From NCBI GenBank assembly GCA_036250195.1, contig JAVHZZ010000002.1, positions 271,620,407 to 271,684,406 on the forward strand: a DNA stretch of 64,000 bases, in the 5' to 3' direction. Below are positions 17,838 through 29,316 of the stretch, one piece after another. Position numbers and translations under genes: made by a program. The stretch comes from Mixophyes australis. Taxonomy: Eukaryota; Chordata; Amphibia; Anura; Limnodynastidae. The first letter of the stretch is position 1; each line of letters opens with the position of its first letter. The notes under the pieces are model-generated. The model was not told where the DNA came from, made no database searches, and was given only the letters and a program-made list of their open reading frames with translations.

Positions 17838-20337
17838 GTTCTTAAAATTCTACTGTGCCATAGCTCGCCCAGATACAGGAGGCGTAGCAGTGTTCAGTGC
17901 TGAAAGAGAAATAATAGGGCTAGCAGTGTTCCTAAAAGTCTCCAATCACATTCTACTGTGCCATAGCTTGCCCAGAAACAGAAGAGATGGCAATGTTTAA
18001 TGCTGAAAGAGAAATAATAGGACTGGCAGTGTTCTTAAAAGTCTCCAGTCACATAGTACTGTGCCATAGCTCGCCAAGAAAAAGATTGGATAGCAGTGTT
18101 CAGTGCTGATAGAGAAATAATAGGGCTGGCAGTGTTCTTAAAGTCTCCAGTCACATAATACTGTGTTATTATAGCTCACACAGAAACAGGAAAGGTGCCA
18201 GTGTTCTTGATAGTGTATGTGCCTTTGCTCATTGTCAGTGCTTAAATAGGAATAATAGGGCTGGCAGTGTTCTTAAGTGTCTTCAGTGACATTCTACTGT
18301 GTCATAGCTCGCCCAGGAATGGGAGAGGTGGCAGTGTTCAAAGCTGAAAGAGAAATATTAGAGCTGGCAGTGTTCTTAAAAGTTTCCAGTCACATGGTAC
18401 TTTATTATTATAGCTCACACAGAAACAGGAGCGGTGTCAGTATTCAATGCTGAAAGTGAAATAATTGGACTGGCAGTGTTTTTAATAGACTCTAGTCTCA
18501 AAGTACTGTATTATTATAGCTCACACAGAAACAGGAGAGTTGGCATTTTTCAGTGCTAAGAACAATTATAGGGCTGACAGTTTTGTTAAAAGTCTCCAAT
18601 GACATTCTACTGTTCCACAGCTTGCCTAGAGACAGGTAAGATGGCAGTGTTCAGTGCTGAAAGAGAAATAATACGGCTGGCAGTGTTCTTAAAAGTCTCT
18701 AGTCACATTCTACTGTGCCATAGCTCACCCAGAAACAGGTAAGGTGGTAGTTTTCAGTGCTAAATAAGAAATAATAGGGCTAGCAGTGTCCTTAAAAATA
18801 TCCAGTCTCATAGTACTGTGTTATTATAGCTCACACAGAAACAGAAGAGATTGCAGTGTCCAATGCTGAAATAAAAATAATAGGACTGGCAATGTTCTTA
18901 AAAGTCTCCAGTCACATGCTACTGTGCCATAGCTAGCCCAGGAATGGGAGAGGTGGCAGTGTTCAATGCTGAAAGAGAAATATTAGAGCTGGCAGTGTTA
19001 TTAAAAGTCTTCAGTCACATGGTACTCTATTATTACAGCTCAGACAGAAAAAGGAGAGGTGGCAGTTTTCAGTGGCACTGTTATTAAAAGTCTAAAGTGA
19101 CATTCTACTGTGCCATAGCTCGCCAAGAAAAAGAATGGTTTGCAGTGTGCAGTGCTGAAAGAGAAAAATAGGGCTAGCAGGGTTCCTATAAGTCTCTATT
19201 GACATTCTACTGTGCCATAGCTCGCTCAGAAACAGAAGAGATGGCAATGTTCAATGCTGAAAGAGAAATAATAGGGCTGGCAGTGTTCTTAACAGTCTCC
19301 AGTGACATTCTACTGTGCCGTAGCTCGCCCAGAAACAGGAGAGGTATCAGTCTGAAATGCTGAAGACAAATAATAGGACTGGCAGTGTTCTTAAAAGTCT
19401 CCAGTCACGTGGTACTGTGCCATAGCGAAAAAGAATGGATAGCAGTGTTCAGTGCTAAAAGAGAAATAATAGGGCTAGCTGTGTTCTTAAAAGTCTACAG
19501 TCATTTTCTACTGTGCTTTAGCTCACCCAGAAAAAGGAGTGGTGGCAGTGTTCAATGCTGAAAGAGAAATAATAGGGCTGGCAGTGTTCTTAAAAGTCTC
19601 CAGAGATATTCTATATAATAACACAGTAATATGTGACTGGAGACTTTAAAAAAACTGCTAGCCCTATTTTTTCTCTTTCAGCAATGAACACTGCCACCTA
19701 TCATGTTTCTGGGCGTTCTATGGTACAGTAAAATGTGACTGGAGACTTTTAAGAACACTGCTAGCCCTATTATTTCTCTTTTAGCATTGAACATTGCCAT
19801 CTCTTCTGTTTCTGTGTGAGTTATAATAACCCAGTACAATGTGACTGAAAACTTTTAAGAACACTGCCAATCCTATGTTCTCTATTTCATCAGTGAACAT
19901 GCCAACTCTCCTGTTTATGGGCAAGCTATGGCACAGCAGAATGTGACTGGAGACTTTTAAGAACAATACCAGCCCTATTGTTTCTCTTTCAGCACTAAAC
20001 ACTGCCACCCCTCCGGTTTCTGGGTGATCTATGGCAAAGTAGAAAATAACTGTATACTTTTAAGAACACTGCTAGCCTATTATTTCTCTTTCAGCACTGA
20101 ACACTGCTATCTATTCTTTTTTTTTGTCGAGCTTTGGCACAGTACCATGTGACTGGAGACTAGTAAGAACCCTGCCAGTCCTATTATTTCACTTTCAGCA
20201 TTGAACATTGCCATCTCTTCTGTTTCTGGGTGGGCTATGGCACAGTAGAATGTAATTGGAGACTTTTAAGAACACTGCTAGCCCTATTATTTCTCTTTCA
20301 GCACTAAACATCTGGGCGATCTATGGCACAGTAGAAT
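17838..20337. repeat. Satellite array, segment 3, with head-to-head inversion
   Basis: Same ~103-bp units as segments 1 and 2 in plus orientation to about 19612; from about 19615 to 20337 the units read in reverse complement (TGACTGGAGACTTTTAAGAA, CTATTATTTCTCTTTCAGC). The junction lies in a short AT-rich spacer near TATTCTATATAATAACAC. Divergence between units is moderate on both sides. Confidence 0.9.
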
Positions 20338-20996
20338 GTCAATGGGTTGAAACTAAACATGTACATGCAACACAGAGCCCAGGACAATGAAACCTTGCCT
20401 TGCACTACAGTTAGGTTGTACACACATCTCGGTAAGACACAATAAGGGGCAGACAGGTCTAAATGTCTGGATATTGGTCTGAAATGTGTACATTAAGCAT
20501 CCATGATACTCCATTTTAAAGGTTGTAGTTTACTGTGACATTAGACACTTGTCCCTGTGGAACAAATTATTGGAGTGTCCTACTGGATTTTAAGCACTCA
20601 TGTGTGTATCTTGGAGGTTTGGGATATTGGCTTGTTGTGGGTGAATGCTTTTGTATGTGTATTATTTCCCTAATCACAATCTTTGGCACAAATAGACATA
20701 GGATGACAGTTTGGCACTAATTTGGCACATCATTTTAAACATAAATGTCTTGTAAGACACTTTGCAAATATTGTTTAAAGGAATGTAGACTCAGTGTTCT
20801 GAGATAACAATGCCCTGACACTGGGAAAAAAGTCTGATTTTTACCATCAAGACTTAATATGCCTACAATAAGTAACAACCACATAGTTTCATAAGAATTT
20901 TTTTTTTTTATATATCTATAACATTTTTTACAAATAGTAACAAAAAATAAAAAATCAACATAAATATAATACATTATTTTTTTTAACTTCTTTTGT
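20338..20996. other. Flank between satellite and Myb-like gene 2
   Basis: AT-rich sequence with no gene that I can support. The right half may be the 3' UTR of the minus-strand Myb-like gene; a T-run on plus near 20900 is the only conspicuous feature. The element boundary should be near 20338, where the satellite stops, but no inverted repeat was recognised there. Confidence 0.4.
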
Positions 20997-21024
20997 GTGG
21001 CACGGGGCCCATCACATGCCTGGC

Positions 21025-23021
21025 CTAGCTTCTCGTTACCCGTGATGTTGAGGACTCAGAGGAAGCATCCGAACTCTCGAGGGCAGCAGATTGTGCCCGA
21101 CGCTGTGAAGGTGCAGGGGGGGAGGCAAGAGGTCTGGACAGGGAGGGGGGAGGCAAGAGACTGGGAAGGGAGGGGGGAGGCAAGAGACTGGGAAGGGAGG
21201 GGGAGGCAAGAGTCTGGGCAGGGAGGGGGGAAAGAGCCTGGGAAAGGAGAAGGGCAACAGCATGGGCAGGGAGATTGGCAAGGGTCTGCGAAAGTAGATG
21301 GGCAAGGCTCTGGGCAGGGTCCGGGCTAGGGATTGGGGCAAGAGCATGGACAGGAGAGGGGCAATAGCATGGACAGGGAGGGCAATAGCATTACAGGGAG
21401 GGTGGAGGTAAGAGACTGGGCATGGAGGGGGGAAGCAAGAGACTGGGCATGGAGGGGGGAGGCAAGAGACTGGGCATGGAGGGGGCAGGCAAGAAACGAC
21501 TGGTGTTGGGGGGTGGGGAATGAAGCAGGTGTGGTATGGGGTGATATGGGGGAAGGTAATGTGCCGGTGGTGCGTTGGGAGTGGGCATGCAAGAGATCAC
21601 CTAGGAGTGTTGCAATATTAGTTAAGGTGGAATTGACAGTGGACATTTGGGTGGTGAATGTGCTATTGAAAGTGGTGAGTGTGTTATTCAAAGTGGTGAG
21701 TTGATGTTCCATTCGGGGTATAGTGCTTGCTATTTGTGCAACATGAGTGTCCAGTGAATTGGTGATGGCTTCAAATTGTGGAGATACGAGTGAGAGTAAC
21801 TGCACCCTCGAGAGTTCAGCCTGCTCCCTCTGAGGCTCCTCTACATCACGGCCAGCTACCTCCTCCACCTCCCCAGCAGCCTGGTCTTCACTTTCTGTAT
21901 ATAGAGACAAAGAGTAGAGAAGATTTTAAATCCAAAGTTTGATGCAAAATGTTACCTTTTTAAACAATCGGGCACAAGCGTGATGCAGCATTTTACAAGA
22001 TTAAGATTTCAGGGAATTTGCAAACAAACAGGCCTCGCCAGTCCCAAAAAGCAGGCATAGACAAGTATTTTGTTAGCAGCTTGCCATGGGCCAACACATT
22101 AAGACATTTTCTATTCAGTGTGTACATTTAATGTGCTAGTATGTGATAGGCAAACACATTTTGACAGTAAAGTTTGGCAGAAGACACATCCAGAGAGCTG
22201 TCACATGTGCAGATACAGAATACAAACATTAATAGACATTAAATAATGAGAATCATCATGTACCTAGGGGAGAGAGATCTCCTATTTGGGCTGGGCTAGA
22301 GCCAGTGTCGATGTCGCCCACGCCAATGATTTGGCAATTGAAATGGCAACGCTTGTATGCTCCTCGATGGGTGTTAATGTGGCCTCCAGGGGAGGGCCCC
22401 CGCCAGTGCCTTGGGCATGTTGCTGTGCCTTTGATATCTTATGTTTCAGCCATAGTTTATAGGCAGGCCATCTGTGGAAATGAAAAGGAATATGCAGTTC
22501 AATGGCAGAATAGAACAAAACATGCAACTTCATAGTGTCCTTTTGCAATTAACACACCAAAGAACAAAAACAATACACAGTGAAATGTGTGTGGCTTTTC
22601 AAGAATGGATAATATAGAACACTGAACATGTTTATTTGTAAAAGTACCATGGTGATTTCGTAGTGTAACTAAGGCCTTGCTAGAGAAATGACTAACACAG
22701 ACACAAAGATGTGTTAAGGTCACAGTCGTCTAAATAGTAATATGTTTTGAGTCATCTAAACAAAAGAGTGCTTTAGAAGAAACATTAGAGTTGTACCGTG
22801 TCTGCACTTCTGCAGGTTTACGCCGGCATCACGAAACAACATTTATTTTGTTGGTAATTTTAGCCCATTTCTGGGTTCGCTCATATCCAGTTATGGATTC
22901 CTGTCCCAAATGAAATTCAGTAAGAACTTCTTCAACAAGGATTTGGATTTCTGAATTTATTTATTCTGCGCCGTTTTCACACTGCTGCCGGGCACTCGGT
23001 GCTGGGTCCAGCCTCCGACAT
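21025..23021 (-). pseudogene. Second Myb/SANT-like transposon accessory gene, three exons
   Basis: Exon 1 (23021-22797) starts ATG TCG GAG and after a frameshift encodes a Myb_DNA-bind_5-like domain (LVEEVLTEFHLGQES, GYERTQKWAKITNKINVVS), with a stop inside. Its donor CG|GTACAA joins in phase to exon 2 (22471-22264), which continues RWPAYKLWLKHKISKAQQ and TGGGPPLEATLTPIEEH, the signature shared with the Harbinger-1 gene; a later frameshift breaks it. Exon 3 (21894-21025) after TATACAG encodes a Leu/Thr-rich coiled segment (PRMEHQLTTLNNTLTTFNST), a repetitive Pro/Leu stretch and a Ser-rich end, SESSTSRVTRS, with TAG at 21025-21027. Clearly the same protein class as the gene at 13740-15737 but a different family. 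Confidence 0.78.
21120..21510 (-). repeat. Coding minisatellite, ~27-28-bp unit
   Basis: G-rich units on plus such as GGGAGGCAAGAGACTGGGCA repeat about ten times within exon 3 of the Myb-like gene; on minus they encode SPLHAQSLA-type or SPLPSQSLA-like peptides. Runs of 5, 6 or 7 G shift the frame between units. Confidence 0.8.
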
Positions 23022-23108
23022 TTTGCTATAGAAAAGAAATGGAGGGTGTTTATTTGCAAAGCAAAGAGTCAGGTGCAATGAGGCCCACATTGTAGGCCAC
23101 CCTACCCC

Positions 23109-23552
23109 CTTAAAGAATGCATTCGTCAGACTCCAACCTAAGTATCCAGCACATGCACCTTATTATAAAAATGCTTGTTCTTTCTATATATACACACAAC
23201 AGTCACTTCTCAAACTGACCCCAAAAATTAGTTAACCAAATTAACTGATTGCAAATAGTCACTGTTGACTTGATTACATTGTTATTAACGTTGGAAACAC
23301 AGTTAACTCACCTTAAAGATTGCATTTAGCAGACTCCAACTCATGTATCAAGCACATGCCCCTTAATCTAAAAAGCCTTGTTGTTTCTATATATAACCAA
23401 CAGTCACTTAGCCAACTGTATTTTAAAATTAGTTGAATAAAATAACTAATTCAACATTCTGCTAATACTACCACTATCCATTTTATATTTTATTACATTG
23501 TTTATCATGTTGGCAACACAGTTAACTCACCTATCTCCCATTCCAAATTTTG
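23109..23552. repeat. Tandem duplication of ~205-240 bp
   Basis: 23109-23312 and 23313-23552 both run from TTAAAGAATGCATT-like sequence through AGACTCCAACT, AGCACATGC, TTGTTCTTTCTATATAT, CAGTCACTT to ACACAGTTAACTCACC. The second copy has about 30 extra bases. On minus each ends with GGTGAGTTAACT, a possible splice donor of a 5' exon of the Myb-like gene. Confidence 0.75.
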
Positions 23553-24126
23553 AACAGGAACAAAACAATGTAATTTGAAATGTAAGGTAAATGCAAAATA
23601 AAGCCATAAAGATGATTAAGAGTATACAGTATATAGTCCCTTTTTTTAAAAAAAACCGAGCAAAATAAGTGCCTAGATACATTTGCAGTAATCTGACCAA
23701 CAATGCTATAATCTACTTAATAGTGGGTTTTGTGGGGGAAACCCATTAGCAGAGTGTTGCAGTAAATCTGATACTTTGCCTGTACATTTTGAGGGCAAGG
23801 CCACTATTTGAAAGTTGCAAGCACAGTACAAGGTTGGGCCCTATTCTTAAGCAAACATGTTGTTTCAACATATGACATCAAATAGTACTTACTGTAGGAT
23901 TTGATTGTCCAAATTCTGGTAAAATATGCAATGAAAATTTTATTTCGCCACAGCATAGCCTGCCCTGGCAAATTGGACATGAGCAGGAATGAAGTAAGAG
24001 TCCAGGTGGATTTAAATGCATGATTACATTAATAGGCCAGGTGTACACTGTCTTCCTAATTGCAGGGCGGAGAGTACTCGTCTCACCTGCGACGACCGCA
24101 ATGTTTTTGGATGGAGAGGCAGCCAT

Positions 24127-24235
24127 TACACACACAGGTGTCTGAAAGATCCGCTTGAGACGTCAGCGTGCCCATACGTGCTCAGAGAACCAATCAGAGC
24201 GTAGACTACTGCAGAGTAGTTATTTGGATTACAAA
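24127..24235. promoter_or_regulatory. Candidate bidirectional promoter
   Basis: Lies between a plus-strand Myb-like exon (ATG at 24236) and a minus-strand ATG at about 24126 whose short frame (MAASPSKNIAVVA) runs into GGTGAGA, a donor-like site. AACCAATCAGAGCG at 24188-24201 contains a CCAAT box. GC content is higher than in the surroundings. Suggestive only. Confidence 0.35.
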
Positions 24236-24476
24236 ATGAGGTCTGCAGTGTTCTCCAGAAGAGAGTTGCGGGCTCTGACCGAGGGCATGGATAACGTGCC
24301 CTAGGGCAGATACATATCAAATGAGGTGAAGCTGCGGGCTTACTTACGAGTCCTTCGGCATATACGCCTCTGATTTAACCGCCGGCAGACGGTGTTCCAA
24401 CTACAGAGGAGCTGGTGCGACCTCCACCGCCGTCAGCCTCAACTGCTCCGCGAGCTCCGAGAGGAGATCATAAGAA
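24236..24476 (+). pseudogene. Myb-like DNA-binding exon, plus strand
   Basis: Frame starting MRSAVFSRRELRALTEGMD, with in-frame stops at codons 23 and 46, ends QRSWCDLHRRQPQLLRELRE and a donor GAA|GTGAGT. The W-x-D-L-x-R-R and helical spacing resemble Myb/SANT-like trihelix proteins carried by DNA transposons. The stops show decay. It faces away from the gene at 21025-23021. The likely next exon is near 25520-25840. Confidence 0.5.
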
Positions 24477-25015
24477 GTGAGTTCTCTATTAATCGCAAAA
24501 CACGTGTGTAAACATATATTTTTGGGATATGTATCCAAATATGTTTACCCAAATAACCTGACATGGCCTACCACTACATATCAATCTTCCTCCACACTAG
24601 AAAGGTCATTCCTCTTCCAATGCACCCAACCTGCTTTGGCTCCTGTCTCCTAAATTTGGCTGTTGAACATTCACTTTCCTAAATGATTTATTGAGAAAGT
24701 TCAGAACATTAATGTAGGTTTTTGATTCAAGCTCTCCAACTCTTGACCCCAGTGCTGTAACTTGCTGACCTTAGCTTAAAAAACAGTTGAAGTTTATAGT
24801 GGCAGATGTGTTTTTATTATTGCCAAAACATTTGAAAGCCAGCATGGAAAACCAAGTCCTTAGCTCATTTTCAGAGATTTTGAAGGTCCCATAAGGTGCA
24901 AACATATTACCTACTGTACTATAAATACCTTAGCTGTCATTCATCAACTGGCTATTTGCAATGTGAGGGAGTCCCAACAAAGGATGATTTCAAAAGTATT
25001 CTCATCATCCACAGT
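24477..25015. other. Intronic or intergenic stretch
   Basis: No coding or repeat structure recognised; could be an intron of the plus-strand Myb-like gene. Confidence 0.4.
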
Positions 25016-25292
25016 ATTTGATATCCCTCGACTAATTCAGTGGCGCTGTACAGAGAGAACTCATTTACAACAGTACCTGCCCCATTGGAGCTTACAGACT
25101 AAAATTCCCTAACATATCCACACAGACTACTGCCAATTTAGTATGTTTTGGGAGTGTTGTAGTCAACACATGCAACTATGGAGTGAACATGCAAACTCCA
25201 CACAGATAAGGCCATGGTCAGGGCTCATACTCCTGACCCCAGTGCTGTGAGACCAAAGTGCTAACCACTAGGCCACTGAGATATTCCACATC
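25016..25292 (-). mobile_element. SINE-like repeat with tRNA-like head
   Basis: On minus it begins GGCCTAGTGGTTAGCACTTT (box-A-like), continues CAGCACTGGGGTCAGGAGTA in the box-B position, then the widespread vertebrate tail TCTGTGTGGAGTTTGCATGT and ends with GTAAGCTCCAATGGGGCAGG and GTACAGCGCCACTGAATTAG. The head-tail order is that of tRNA-derived SINEs common in amphibian and fish DNA. Confidence 0.7.
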
Positions 25293-25522
25293 CCTACAGT
25301 AAAGACAAACATTTGCTACAGTTCATGTGAAGTGGTTTGTGTCTATCATGTTTATATTCTTTCTTTTGTAGTTATTAATATTTGTCTGTTCTGGCAATGA
25401 GAAGTTTATTTATATTGTCTGATCACATGATTATCGTACTACTATCGTATATTAAGCTGGTGAATCTTTGAACAATATCCAGTTAATTTTTGGCTTGTTT
25501 CAAACAAACCGGGCATGTTGGG

Positions 25523-25843
25523 AATGGCCGTAACGCCGGCAGCCGATGGTGGAGGAGGTGGAGGATGATGAGGAGGAGGAGCAGCTGCAGCAACAGCAGG
25601 TGCCAGCACGGGCCGCAGGGCGAGGCGGAGGAGGAGTCTGACGAGAAATCTAAGGCCGATTCCCAGCCTGAACCCCAGTTCTCCGCCACCGCCTCTGGTG
25701 AGACTGAGTGGGAGTTGGAGGCGGAGCCAGAACCCGAGGTCCAGGCAGAACAGGAGGGCAACGGGCAACTGGTGGTGCCTCAAGTTGTTGAGGCATTAGG
25801 AGATAGTAAATATTTACATGAAAGGCTTTTCAGATTTAGATAA
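25523..25843 (+). pseudogene. Possible acidic exon of the plus-strand Myb-like gene
   Basis: GC-rich island encoding MVEEVEDDEEEEQLQQQQ then, in another frame, EESDEKSKADSQPEPQ and ETEWELEAEPEPEVQAEQEG. Very Glu/Gln-rich, as in the low-complexity tails of transposon Myb-like proteins. A frameshift lies near 25625. Connection to the exon at 24236 is inference from orientation and spacing. Confidence 0.4.
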
Positions 25844-25977
25844 CATTGCAATGTCCATTATTCTTGTAAATAATCCCTGCTGTCACACATGTTGATTAAA
25901 AGGTGACATAAATGTCACAGGTTTCAATCATAATGGCCATCCAAATTTGATTTTGTGTAAACAAGAAAACAACAGCT

Positions 25978-26432
25978 AGAGCCATCTTAACACATGGCCA
26001 CGCAGGGCCACACGAGCAGAGGGGCCCGACAGGCTTGTCAACTTGTCAGTATATTATTCTATAGATTTTTAATGCTATTATAAAACAATTCTCTTGCAAT
26101 AAAGTGAGCTAAAGTTTGGTTTGAACACTTGATTAATTATAAAAAATTGCTAGTAATTTTGTACTGTGCCACCTCTGTCTATATGATTAAACAACTGAGT
26201 GACTTTTTGGAATGGAAAATCTTGCTTTACCAAATCAAGGGTCATGTTATATTAGGCAAACGTTTATAGAATAATGTTTTAATGGTAAAACAATGAATTT
26301 GTTGGAGGTACTAATAAGGATGAGCTGAATTTTCAATACAATTTTGGTTTAATTCCTATGAGTGATTGTGTAGGTAGGGCCCCAGTGTACTGCTTTGGCC
26401 TGGGGCCTACAATGCTGTTAAGGCGATCCTGT
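25978..26432. mobile_element. Possible MITE with imperfect inverted ends
   Basis: Left AGAGCCATCTTAACACATGG and the reverse complement of the right end (GGATCGCCTTAACAGCATTG) agree at roughly two thirds of positions, and GGGCC-rich stretches are mirrored. No clear target duplication seen. Confidence 0.35.
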
Positions 26433-26675
26433 CCAAGGCCCTCTCACCGGGGCACATCAGAATTTTGTACATCTCAAAAATTGCAACACAAAATCCTTAT
26501 CAACTCCTAATGTGCGGCCAAATGCATTTGGAGCAAGAGGCCTAACAGTTGAAAGTAATGTAACAGTACACATCTCTAGTAAGTCCTATCTGTTTCACAA
26601 ATTAGGTTTGCATGTATTTTATTATATACTTTTTTTTTTTTGCTTTCAGCACACATGGAGGAAGCTGACACTTGA

Positions 26676-26697
26676 CCCCCCCCCCCCCCCCCCCCCC
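26676..26697. repeat. Poly(C) tract, 22 bp
   Basis: Uninterrupted C run preceded by CACACATGGAGGAAGCTGACAC-like sequence; likely length-unstable. Confidence 0.9.
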
Positions 26698-26949
26698 GCC
26701 CCCACCAACATTGACTGAAATTGGGCTGAATTGAACAAATTTATAAAAAAATAAAAAAACAACAAAAAATCCCCCAAAAATATATAAAACACTTCCAACA
26801 GAAAATGGCCTACTGGTCTACACTCTATGAGTGATTTTTTTTTTATTTTTATGTAAATAGTTTTAATACATACTATAAATATTTAAAAATTTTTGAAGAG
26901 TTTAATAGCAATATGTTAGAAAAACAGATTCATTGGTGTGTGTGTCTTT

Positions 26950-28651
26950 ATTAATATATTCTAATTACACAACATGTGGGTCTAAGGACAAAAGGGAATG
27001 TATATAATAATCCAAAAAGACTAACATTTAAGGAAGATGGTTTGTTTAGAACTCCATCATTATTTCTATAGCAGAAAAGGTTTGCATTTGCTCTTTGCAT
27101 GTCAGCAAAAAGGAACATGTGCCCTCCAGCAACATTCCACCCCACCAAGAGGTAGGCCATCTGTGCCCTGTGTACAAGATTAATTCCAAAAGGTATATGG
27201 CAAATGCCATAGCTAATAAGCTAGTTCCCCAAATTATATGCCATTGTAGTGATAGTCCAAGATTAACTTCAAGTGTCAGAGCAAAGCCAGTCATACATTG
27301 AAGAGAACATCCAAACTGTACACAGATGAGTCCATGTTTGGGAATTGAACTCATACCCTCAGTGCTGTAAGGCAGAAGTGCAACTGATGCAATGCACCAT
27401 GCTACTCGACTGACTGTGGTGAGCCTGCTGTTTGGATAAAGCTGAGTACATCACATAACCTGTAAGCCGTAGATCCAGATTAAACTAGGTTTCCAGGAAA
27501 TGTTGCATTTAACTCCAAGAAGCCTGTCCCCTCCAACCCCCCCCTTAGTCCTTTCCTAGTAATTAATGTCAGCATGCACATAATAATGTGCATGTGAACT
27601 GTGGGCCATGACGCGTTTTGAAAATTCAAACAATTTACATTGTCAGCCATGAAAAAAGGAACTTGCCATAATCAAGTTGCAGCAGAGCACAATACATGTT
27701 AAATATGAGGGCAGATTTGACATTATGCTTCAGCGTGTAGAACAAAGTTTAAAAAAAACGAAAAAAATTGGAGCAAGTTCCTGAGGTACTGCACATAAAT
27801 ATTATGGGTATGCTTGGTATTTTAATGCATGTCTGCACTTTGCAAAGTGCTAACCACTGAGCTTCCTGTGAGATTCCTCTTTTGTATGTAATGCTCTTCA
27901 AGCTGGTTTTTCAAATTGAAGTTTGTGTTAGTGGTTACCTACCCCACTTTCCAAAAAGGCAGTCATGAGTTCTAATCCAGACACACACCCTTTATCTGTG
28001 TTGAGGTTGTATGCACTCTACGGTGTGTGTGTGTGTGTGTGTGTGTGTGTATCATTTATGGAAGAGTATGCTATGCATTTTCATAACGACCCAGATAGAA
28101 TTATACAACTGCATACATTTTCAGAGATCCTTTATGCATGTGATTTTAATCGAGCGATATACATGCATTTTGCGTACTATACGGCAACTTGAACTCCAAA
28201 ACACACAAAGCCCTTCAGCAATCTGTCTTTTAGGAATAAGTGTGGATTACACTAATTAATAGCATACGAAAAATATTGTTCAAAGTGTAACACGTCTGTT
28301 AAACTTGATAATGAATAATTAGTTAACAACTATACTGTTAAAATACCCACAGGGATTGTGTTTTGGTATGTGTAAACAAACTCGTCGGACCTCCCACATT
28401 GGCCGTGACGTATACATTGCTTAGCTTAACGTAAAGTGCTTCCGATCCATTGCTTCTTCTTCTACTGAAGAAGTCGGGTGTGTTTTCCGACTTTGAAATT
28501 CTTATTCCTATAGCGTAAGTGTAAAAGACCGCATGTGGGTGTGTTTTTCGAGTTTGAGATTCTTATATCTCTAGCGTAAGTGTCTGCGTCTCTTAGAGTA
28601 CGCTACGCAAATGACAATGCGAAAAGATAGGTACCTTAATGAATCAGGCCC
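26950..28651 (-). mobile_element. Element F copy 1 (unclassified, reverse orientation)
   Basis: Reading on minus from 28651 it starts GGGCCTGATTCATTAAGG and aligns block by block with the copy beginning at 62109: AAAACACACCC, TGTGGGAGG, GTTTACACATA, ATTGCTGAAG, GCCGTATAG, ATGCATAGCATACTCTTCC, AACTCATGACTG, TTGGAGTTAAATGCAAC and TTTATCCAAACAG. The inner end is uncertain and could lie further left than 26950. It contains several tRNA-like modules and no coding frame that I recognise. The end motif resembles termini of frog Harbinger-type MITEs, but no TTA duplication is visible. Confidence 0.7.
28023..28050. repeat. (TG)n microsatellite
   Basis: About 14 GT units within element F copy 1. The corresponding site in copy 2 has only short ACACA sequence. 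Confidence 0.9.
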
Positions 28652-28726
28652 TTTGTCTTTATCTTCATATGTTATCTCGATTGAATATTTGTCCAGGGGC
28701 ATTGCCCAGTCCTTGTAGGTATAGAT

Positions 28727-29272
28727 TTGACAAATAACACAGGAGTGAGATTTTGGAAGTTTAACCCACTCTGGTTGGATACTATGAGTACTAGGGTGAA
28801 CCTTATCGTTCCTTGGGAAGGGTTATTTTTGTCTACGAATATTCTTTGGGATGCATTTAATGCCTTCTTAAGGGGAACCCTGATTAAAAATATTTCTGAA
28901 GTTAATAATTCAAATAGAAGAATAGAGTCTAAATTGGAACAGCGTTGCAGGGATCTAGAGTGTTTATACATTAGCTCGCATTCACCTGAAGATCGTCTCC
29001 AGTGGTTGAAGGCTCAGGTAGAATGGAGAGATTATCTCCTAGACAAGTCAAAATGTTGCCTTTTATTCTCTCAGCATCGGCAATACTCAGAGGTGGATAT
29101 GGGTGGAAGCTACTTAGCATGTCTTGCAAAGGAACAACAATCCAGTAGAGTTATCCCTGCAATTCAAAATACTCAAAATGTTAAAATTTTTAGAGGTGGC
29201 GAAATTGCAGATACTTTTTACCAATTTTATAAGGAAGCCTATGCCTCTAGGTTACAGTATTCTCACACTTAA
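28727..29272 (+). pseudogene. L1-type ORF2, linker region before RT
   Basis: Frame with NILWDAFNAFLRGTLIKNIS followed by a charged helical stretch (NRRIESKLEQRCRDLECLYI), the region between endonuclease and RT in L1 ORF2. Ends at a stop before the RT begins near 29317. Confidence 0.8.
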
Positions 29273-29316
29273 TTAATTACTTAGACTCCATTAAACTCCC
29301 CTGTCTTTCTCAGGAC

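Noticed and set aside
23834..23860. GGGCCCTATTCTTAAGC as the other end of element F copy 1
   Set aside because: Similarity to GGGCCTGATTCATTAAGG covers only the first ~17 bp with several mismatches, does not extend inward, and no duplication matches.
25442..25783. Minus-strand frames opposite the Glu-rich island
   Set aside because: Leu/Pro/Arg-rich shadows of the acidic plus-strand frame.
27046..27354. 102-codon minus-strand frame in element F copy 1
   Set aside because: The frame runs through a tRNA-like module and tail; the corresponding sequence in copy 2 is not open.
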